A DNA stretch of 64,000 nucleotides from Herbaspirillum sp. RTI4 (GTDB lineage Bacteria > Pseudomonadota > Gammaproteobacteria > Burkholderiales > Burkholderiaceae_D), in contig NZ_JAVIWQ010000002.1 in assembly GCF_034313965.1 (NCBI RefSeq), positions 3,038,001-3,102,000 of the forward strand, in the 5' to 3' direction. Each line of letters opens with the position of its first letter. Position 1 is the first letter of the stretch. The notes below the pieces were generated by a model. The model was not told the origin of the DNA. It saw only the letters and a program-made list of their open reading frames with translations, and did no database searches. Below, in pieces: positions 58,406 to 64,000 of this stretch. The position numbers and the translations under genes are program-made.

Positions 58406-59454
58406 TGTCTCACCCTATCGCTGCACCTTTGTCGATTCACCTGCAATCGTGCGCCAAAACCTTTGCTGATGGCACCCGCGTGCTGGAGCCGCTCGATCTG
58501 CATGTCCATGCCGGCGAAACGCTGGTCTTGCTTGGCCCGTCCGGCTGCGGCAAAACCACCACGCTGCGTCTGATCGCCGGACTGGAACAGCCGGACGCGG
58601 GCGGCAAGGTGCTGTTTGACGGCATCGACGTCACCTCGCAAAGCATTGAAGCGCGTAACGTGGGCATGGTGTTTCAATCGTATGCGCTGTTTCCCAACAT
58701 GACGGTGGCGGAGAACATCGGCTACGGCTTGCGCATCCGCAAGCTGCCGGCCGCCGAACAACGCAGTCGGGTAGAGGAAATGCTGGCCATGATGCGCATC
58801 GAAGCGCTGGCCGACCGCCACATCGATCAGCTCTCCGGTGGTCAGCGTCAGCGTGTGGCATTGGCACGCGCCCTGGCGGTACGTCCGCGCGCGTTGCTGC
58901 TCGACGAGCCGCTGACGGCGCTCGACGCCCAACTGCGCGATGCATTGCGGGTAGAAATCAATCTGCTGCTGCGCCGCCTCAACATCACTACGGTCTATGT
59001 CACGCACGATCAGGATGAAGCGATGGCTTTGGGCGACCGCATCATTGTCATGTCGCATGGCCGGGTCGCGCAGAGTGGCACGCCGCGTGAGATTTATCAT
59101 GCGCCGGCTTCGGCTTTCGTCGCCAATTTCATCGGTACCATGAACCGTGTGCAAGGCCACATGACGCCGGAGGGTTTTGCCTGCGCTGGCGGTCTACTGC
59201 GCTGGAACGGGCCGGCCTCTTCTGCCAACGAACTGCTGTTCCGTCCGGAAGATGTGCGCATCGTTGAAGCGAATGAACATGCCGACCTCGACGGCAGCGT
59301 CGCCGCTGCGTTTTTCCTTGGCGATCGCACCCGGCTTTTTATCGATGTCGGCGAAGCGCAACCGCTGGTGGTGGAAAGTCTGGCGCGCTGCACCTTGCAA
59401 GTCGGCCAGCCGGTGCGCTTGCAAGTCGATGCGCAAGGCTTGCTGGCGCTGTAA
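58405..59454 (+). CDS. ABC transporter ATP-binding protein
   Basis: A 349-aa ATPase. Walker A is GPSGCGKTT (about 44-52), the Q-loop is VFQSYALFPNMTV, the signature LSGGQRQRVALARAL, Walker B LLLDEPLTALD, and the H-loop VTHDQDEA. A C-terminal TOBE domain follows (about 275-349). It belongs to the PotA/FbpC/UgpC group and energises the two permeases. Confidence 0.92.
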   Translation: MSHPIAAPLSIHLQSCAKTFADGTRVLEPLDLHVHAGETLVLLGPSGCGKTTTLRLIAGLEQPDAGGKVLFDGIDVTSQSIEARNVGMVFQSYALFPNMTVAENIGYGLRIRKLPAAEQRSRVEEMLAMMRIEALADRHIDQLSGGQRQRVALARALAVRPRALLLDEPLTALDAQLRDALRVEINLLLRRLNITTVYVTHDQDEAMALGDRIIVMSHGRVAQSGTPREIYHAPASAFVANFIGTMNRVQGHMTPEGFACAGGLLRWNGPASSANELLFRPEDVRIVEANEHADLDGSVAAAFFLGDRTRLFIDVGEAQPLVVESLARCTLQVGQPVRLQVDAQGLLAL

Positions 59455-59505
59455 GACTGCCATGAACTGTATTGAATTGATCCTGCCCACGATGAAAGAA
59501 TGGCC

Positions 59506-60324
59506 ATGCTAATCGCTCAAATTACCGATCCCCATATCAAAATGCCCGGCAAACTGGCGTATCGCCGGGTCGATACCGAGACCATGCTCAGACGTTGCAT
59601 AGCCGAAGTGGCCGCGCTCGATCCGCAGCCGGATCTGATCGTGATGACCGGTGATCTGGTCGATCTTGGACGGCCGGAAGAATATGCCTTTCTCAAGACC
59701 TTGCTGACTCCCTTGATTGCGCCGGTCATCATGATTCCTGGCAATCACGATGAACGCGAAGCGATGCGGGAGGCTTTCGGTAGCGACGGTTATTTGCCGG
59801 CGAGTGGTTTCCTGCATTTCAGCATCGACGATCGCTATCCCTTGCGCATCATTGGCCTCGATACGCTGGTGCCGCGCGAAGGACGCGGCGAGCTCTGCGC
59901 CGAACGGCTGGCGTGGCTGGAAGAAACGCTGGCGCGCGCGCCCGGCCGACCGACGCTGGTGCTGATGCATCACCCGCCTTTCCTGACCGGCATCGCCCAC
60001 ATGGATGCCATCGGACTGACCGGACGTGAAGCGTTCGCGGAGATCGTCAGCCGCCATCCGCAAATCGAACTGATTTTGTGCGGTCATTTGCATCGGCATA
60101 TTCAAACAATGATCGGTGGTCGGCGCGTTTTGACCTGCCCTAGTCCGGCGCATCAGGTGGCGCTCGACCTGAAACCGGCAGCGCCGAGTTGCTTTCGGAT
60201 GGAGCCGCCCGGTTACATGCTGCATCGTTGGGAAGACGGCAATATGGTCAGCCATGCGGTCGCCATCGGTGACTACGATGGCCCTTATCCTTTTTTCGAT
60301 GCGGCAGGAAAATTAATCGATTAG
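59506..60324 (+). CDS. GpdQ-like metallophosphodiesterase
   Basis: A 272-aa class III phosphodiesterase with a two-metal site: D8-x-H10 (TDPH), GDLVD, GNHDE, HHPPF and GHLHRH. The layout and the ending (HRWEDGNMVSHAVAIGDYDGPYPF) closely follow Enterobacter GpdQ, a glycerophosphodiesterase, rather than cAMP-specific CpdA. Encoded last in the ABC operon, it could hydrolyse the imported diester in the cytosol. An ATG 6 nt upstream is also possible. Confidence 0.82.
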   Translation: MLIAQITDPHIKMPGKLAYRRVDTETMLRRCIAEVAALDPQPDLIVMTGDLVDLGRPEEYAFLKTLLTPLIAPVIMIPGNHDEREAMREAFGSDGYLPASGFLHFSIDDRYPLRIIGLDTLVPREGRGELCAERLAWLEETLARAPGRPTLVLMHHPPFLTGIAHMDAIGLTGREAFAEIVSRHPQIELILCGHLHRHIQTMIGGRRVLTCPSPAHQVALDLKPAAPSCFRMEPPGYMLHRWEDGNMVSHAVAIGDYDGPYPFFDAAGKLID

Positions 60325-60381
60325 ACTGCAGGCCGTGTTACCGCCAACATCAAACCATCAAATCATCTTCCTTTCTGCTCC

Positions 60382-61044
60382 ATGACTCTCGCACTTTTTG
60401 ACCTCGACCATACTTTGCTTGACGGCGACAGCAACTCTCTGTGGCTTAACTATTTGGTACGCAACGCCCATCTGCCAGCCTCGATACTGGAACAGCAAGC
60501 CGATTACATGGCGCGTTATGCGGCAGAAAAACTCGATATCGCCGACTACCTCGGCTTTCATCTGGAGTTGCTGATGCACAAGCCACTGGCCGAATGGCTG
60601 CCGGTGCGCGCCGATTTTGTCGCGACGGAAATCACTCCCCGCATCAGTCAGGAAGCCTACGAAACCGTTACCTTGCACCGGGCGCAAGGGCATGTGCTGG
60701 CCATCATTACGGCGACACACAGCTTTCTATCATCGGCAATCGGCGCACTGTTTGACGTGCCGGTCATTGCGCCTCAGGCGGAAATACGAGATGGTCGCCT
60801 GAGCGGGAAAATCGACGGCCCGATCAGTTTCCGCGAACAAAAACTGACCTGCCTGGACCTGTGGCTGAGCAGTCAACAGCTGGACGTCAATGCAACAGCA
60901 ACCCGATTTTTTTATTCTGATTCATCGAACGACCTTCCCTTGCTCGATGCCGTCAGCCATCCTATCGTCGTCAATCCGGACGCGCGATTAGCCGAACTTG
61001 CGCAACAGCGCGATTGGCCCGTTCAGCACTGGCATTGCAACTGA
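60382..61044 (+). CDS. HAD-superfamily phosphatase (HAD-IB)
   Basis: A 220-aa hydrolase. The catalytic motif I is LFDLDHTLLDGD (D7, D9), motif II lies in AIITATHSF, and motif IV is YSDSSNDLPLLD. The family includes SerB/CicA-type phosphatases with a helical cap. It lies 57 bp after the phosphodiesterase gene on the same strand, perhaps acting on its product or unrelated. Confidence 0.82.
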   Translation: MTLALFDLDHTLLDGDSNSLWLNYLVRNAHLPASILEQQADYMARYAAEKLDIADYLGFHLELLMHKPLAEWLPVRADFVATEITPRISQEAYETVTLHRAQGHVLAIITATHSFLSSAIGALFDVPVIAPQAEIRDGRLSGKIDGPISFREQKLTCLDLWLSSQQLDVNATATRFFYSDSSNDLPLLDAVSHPIVVNPDARLAELAQQRDWPVQHWHCN

Positions 61045-61322
61045 CATGCCGCCGCTGATTGTTTAATCATCCGTACTTAAAAAATATCAGGTATCAAACG
61101 ACAATGCGGCGCTCCATTACGCTGACAGCCGGCGATCTGTTTTCAAACATTGAGGGTATTAATACAAAAACCCGAATAAATGAATAAAAGAATAAAATGC
61201 ACACTTATTGCGTAAATTATCTGAATGCACCATTTAGGTAGTCATACATCCATTCATCGCCAACAACCAGTCTGCTATGCCGGCGGTTAATAAAGAGTCC
61301 GCTCGAACCGCATGAATACCCT
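61045..61322. other. AT-rich intergenic region before the hydrolase gene
   Basis: 278 bp without a gene, including AT-rich direct repeats of AATAAA-type (about 61170-61200). No clear promoter could be set apart. Confidence 0.4.
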
Positions 61323-62207
61323 ATGAATTCCAAACCACGCAGTCAATATGAATCAGAACGACGCAGGGAACGCCGTGCAGATCATGCAGTGATCTTGCTG
61401 CACGGACTCTGCGGCTCGGTGCTTGAGATGGGTTCCATTCCCAAAGCACTGAAAGCGATGAATTGCACCTTGGTCATCATGAACATCCCCAACTACTCCG
61501 CCGCGCTCACCGACCCTCTGGTGACACCGAACTGGATGGATTGGTGCGCCGCTGTGGAACACAAAGTATTGCGATTGAAGGAAGAATTCAAAACTGTTTC
61601 CCTGTGCGGGCTCAGCATGGGTGCCACACTGGCCCTGGCAGTCGCGTCCAGGCACAATGAATTGCTGAGCATCGTGCTGCTTTCTCCTGTGCTGCAATAC
61701 GATGGCTGGTCCATTCCGTGGTATCACCGGATGATGAACATCCCTTACATGCTGGGCTATCGCAACTGGTCTTATAAAGAGCGCGATCCTTACGGCATCA
61801 AGAATTTTGTCATGCGGCAACGCGTGGCCAATGCACTCAAAAAAGAAGGTGTGGCGGAAGTCGGCGCCAGCGCTATTCCTGCGCGGCATCTGTGGGCGGC
61901 GCAGAAATTGATGGCCTACGTGCGACATTCGCTGTCACTGGTGCGCGCCCATACGCTGGTCATCCATTCAATCGACGACGAAACCGCCTCGCCTAAAAAT
62001 GCCGAAATGGTGCTGAAGAATATTCATGCGGAAGTCAGGAAAGCGGTCTGGCTGGGAGACTGTTACCACATCATTACGGTCGACAATGAACGTGAAATTG
62101 TGACGAATGAAACCGTTCAGTTTCTCAAGCGCAGTATTGATTTTCATGGTGACGATGTCGCCCGCAAGGATCTTGCAAGCAACTCAGCGTTGAAAGACCG
62201 ACGTTAA
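61323..62207 (+). CDS. Alpha/beta hydrolase (carboxylesterase-like)
   Basis: A 294-aa cytosolic protein. The nucleophile elbow is LCGLSMGATLAL, the oxyanion region is LLHGLCGSVLEM, the acid lies in SIDDETASPKN, and the likely His is in DCYHIITVDNE, matching esterase/acyl-hydrolase patterns of the Est30 kind. The first 20 residues are very basic (RRRERR). There is no signal peptide. Substrate unknown. Confidence 0.8.
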   Translation: MNSKPRSQYESERRRERRADHAVILLHGLCGSVLEMGSIPKALKAMNCTLVIMNIPNYSAALTDPLVTPNWMDWCAAVEHKVLRLKEEFKTVSLCGLSMGATLALAVASRHNELLSIVLLSPVLQYDGWSIPWYHRMMNIPYMLGYRNWSYKERDPYGIKNFVMRQRVANALKKEGVAEVGASAIPARHLWAAQKLMAYVRHSLSLVRAHTLVIHSIDDETASPKNAEMVLKNIHAEVRKAVWLGDCYHIITVDNEREIVTNETVQFLKRSIDFHGDDVARKDLASNSALKDRR

Positions 62208-62313
62208 GGAGTCTCTACGCAAGCAAGCAGGAATTTTATTAGCGCCCTTAAACAGTGCCTGTTTTCCCTTTGTTTCATGCATACTCAATCCATGCAAATG
62301 GTAGAAAACCCTC

Positions 62314-62838
62314 ATGAGCTCCATCACATTTAGAAATGCGAAACGCTGGCGACCAACCGGCTTTCTGCCGGTTATCATATGCGCTTGCGGTTTCACCGTC
62401 GCGTTTGCCATTCGTTTCGCTCTCTCGCCTTTTGTAGGAGAGTCACTTTCGATGCTGTTTTTTTGGCTCAACTGCATCGTCATGAGCTTTTTGTTTGGCT
62501 ACGCTTATTCGCTGGTGTTGCTGTCGATCAGCCTTCCTACCGCCCTGTTTTTTTTCCGCCAGCCTTATTACGCAGTCAGTGACATGACGCATGCTGATTA
62601 TTTCCTGATCATCATGTACAGCGTCACTTGCATTCTTACCACCATCATTATTGAATGGTTGCAGCGAGAACGCTACGTTGCCAAACTTCAGCAACGGGTG
62701 TCAGAAACGCGCTACCAATTGCTCATTGAGTCGGATCAGGCCAGACGGGCTGAATATGCAAAGCAATTTATCAACGTCAGCGAAGCGACAAATTCCCCCG
62801 ATACAAGAATAATCCCCAAAGAAGCTAATCAGGGGTAA
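62314..62838 (+). CDS. Membrane protein with four helices, DUF4118-like sensor module
   Basis: A 174-aa protein. About four membrane helices (16-110) are followed by a coiled-coil (LQRERYVAKLQQRVSETRYQLLIESDQARRAEYAKQF). The pattern resembles the DUF4118 membrane region that precedes kinase domains, but there is no kinase domain, so it is a stand-alone or truncated sensor. The C-terminus is a polar tail. Confidence 0.65.
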   Translation: MSSITFRNAKRWRPTGFLPVIICACGFTVAFAIRFALSPFVGESLSMLFFWLNCIVMSFLFGYAYSLVLLSISLPTALFFFRQPYYAVSDMTHADYFLIIMYSVTCILTTIIIEWLQRERYVAKLQQRVSETRYQLLIESDQARRAEYAKQFINVSEATNSPDTRIIPKEANQG

Positions 62839-63165
62839 CACACCCTCAACAGGACGTCTGTCACTGATACATCCTGCTGTTATTCTTTTCTGCTGAGGCA
62901 TTAGGGCGTATTGTCGGCTCACCTGCGAGTGCGGCAGGCGGCCGCTGCCCAAACGCAGCGGCATGTCTAGCGAGGCTACGGCAAGGAGTTGCAACAATGG
63001 CAACACGCGCTGATAACTAACAAAGTTTGCCTGTATTGCAGCATCGGTGCCATCATGCACAAGGCCCATTGAATCATCCGGGCGCGAATTCCCGACTCCC
63101 CGTTAATTCAACTGTATTTCCAGGCGGGTAGTTACCTTGTCAACTACCCTGCTGCGCCACCAGAG
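62839..63165. other. Intergenic region with two hairpins
   Basis: 327 bp with no convincing gene. GCCGCTGC/GCAGCGGC (62941-62962) and GGGTAGTT/AACTACCC (63126-63149, 8-nt loop) are perfect hairpins. The second ends 16 nt before the sensor gene start and could affect its translation. Neither is followed by a T-run. Confidence 0.5.
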
Positions 63166-64000
63166 ATGACCAATCTGCATCAGACTCCACAAAAAAATAC
63201 TGTACTCGGTCATCGCTTGCCTTTAATGTCGCTGGCGATATCCTTCGTCTTGCTGGCGTGTTGTTCTCTCATCGTTATTAACGGCTGGCTTTCATGGAAT
63301 GGCAGACAGCACAAATTGCAAGATGCAGAAAAAACGGCGGTCAATCTCTCCAGCGCACTGAGCCAGCAAGCCGATGACACCTTCAGCAAAATCGATACGG
63401 TGCTGGCAACGATCGTGCAAAGATGGGAGGGCGACAATGAAACCCCACATTTCATGCTCTATCCCTGGCTGGCATCCATCGTTAGTCAGGTGCCAGAACT
63501 TGAGTCTCTTTTTCTGTTCGACGAAAACGGCAATATCCTGCTCAGTTCGATGGACGATGTTTGGCGGCCATCCAATCCCATCGACTTACCCTACCTGAAC
63601 TACCATCGTTCGCAATCTACTCGCAGCCCGCGCATTGGATTGCCGATGCGTAGCCGCCAAAGCCACGACTGGGTCATCCCGGTTTCAAGACGCCTTAATA
63701 ACCCCGATGGATCGTTCGACGGCATGGTGGTCGCTTTCCTGAAAGCAAGCGCTTTCTCCCAGTACTACGGCAGCTTCGATATCGGCCGCCAAGGCGTCAT
63801 TCTGCTTTCGCTGGATGACGGCATGCCACTCCTTCGTCAACCTTTCCTCAGCAGCGCGAGCAGTCAGACCGAGCTGGGAGTTTCCTTGTCCGACTATCCA
63901 TTACCATCCAATTCCAATGGAATACTGAGGGCCGTTTCACCCGCTGACAAGGTAGAAAGAATCATTGCGTATCGTCATTTGCCGCACTATCCCTTAGTCG
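63166..64000 (+). CDS. Double-Cache membrane sensor protein, N-terminal part (runs off window)
   Basis: An open frame continues past the last base. The visible 278 codons hold a short cytoplasmic start, a membrane helix (PLMSLAISFVLLACCSLIVING, about 19-40), and a periplasmic dCache/PDC sensor (NLSSALSQQADDTFSKIDTVLATIVQRWE, then LFDENGNILLSS, DWVIPVSRRLN, GMVVAFLKASAFSQYY). Such N-termini usually precede GGDEF or histidine kinase domains; the output domain is outside the window. GAG lies just before the ATG; the site is weak. Confidence 0.8.
   Translation, partial: MTNLHQTPQKNTVLGHRLPLMSLAISFVLLACCSLIVINGWLSWNGRQHKLQDAEKTAVNLSSALSQQADDTFSKIDTVLATIVQRWEGDNETPHFMLYPWLASIVSQVPELESLFLFDENGNILLSSMDDVWRPSNPIDLPYLNYHRSQSTRSPRIGLPMRSRQSHDWVIPVSRRLNNPDGSFDGMVVAFLKASAFSQYYGSFDIGRQGVILLSLDDGMPLLRQPFLSSASSQTELGVSLSDYPLPSNSNGILRAVSPADKVERIIAYRHLPHYPLV

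Overview
The window looks like a betaproteobacterial chromosome of the order Burkholderiales, most like Oxalobacteraceae (Herminiimonas or Collimonas type). This rests on the thrS-infC-rpmI-rplT-pheS-pheT-ihfA order, on the character of those proteins and on a RelA with a degenerate hydrolase site. The lineage is inferred from protein character, not from a search.

Region 1 (1-11918) is core chromosome, almost all on the minus strand: the translation operon thrS-infC-rpmI-rplT-pheS-pheT-ihfA, then tRNA-Val(GAC), relA, a RidA-like gene and an alpha/beta hydrolase. infC appears to start at a rare ATA codon. Hairpins before rpmI and after rplT suggest internal control.

Region 2 (12094-12434) is a tRNA-Leu(UAA) gene interrupted after U34 by a 254-nt group I intron closely resembling the Azoarcus tRNA-Ile intron. 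The 3' exon of this gene is also the attachment site of a prophage.

Region 3 (12418-53241) is a complete-looking, roughly 40.8 kb podovirus prophage related to Bordetella BPP-1 and Burkholderia Bcep22-type phages. It is bounded by a 19-bp att repeat and has CCCGCAC integrase arm-type sites at both ends. The integrase lies beside attL and an excisionase-like gene beside attR. A divergent control region (41664-43605) carries a Cro-like gene, an S24 repressor with a probably leaderless mRNA, and three copies of one operator. The leftward arm encodes a primase-helicase, a small HTH protein, terminase, portal, scaffold, capsid, cement protein, a podoviral tail, ejection proteins (a transglycosylase and a 2201-aa polyvalent protein), fibres and lysis genes. 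The rightward arm encodes early functions: a DUF2800 nuclease, a DUF2815 ssDNA-binding protein, a family A DNA polymerase split into two ORFs, a VRR-NUC nuclease and an SNF2-like helicase. No reverse transcriptase or diversity-generating cassette is present, unlike BPP-1.

Inside the prophage I see several structures the gene list does not explain. They are a repeated GGTGTACAAGC element at the 3' ends of late genes, a GGAAC repeat cluster next to the primase-helicase gene, a 21-unit nine-residue repeat protein, a strongly folded intergenic RNA candidate, and a 224-bp insertion-like unit between the polymerase halves.

Region 4 (53242-64000) is chromosome again. It starts with the tRNA-Leu terminator displaced by the prophage, then a lysophospholipase-like hydrolase and a small basic exported protein. 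Next comes a DeoR regulator with a four-gene ABC importer and a GpdQ-type phosphodiesterase, probably a glycerophosphodiester or related phosphate-ester uptake operon. A HAD phosphatase, another alpha/beta hydrolase, a membrane protein and the start of a double-Cache sensor protein that runs off the window complete it.
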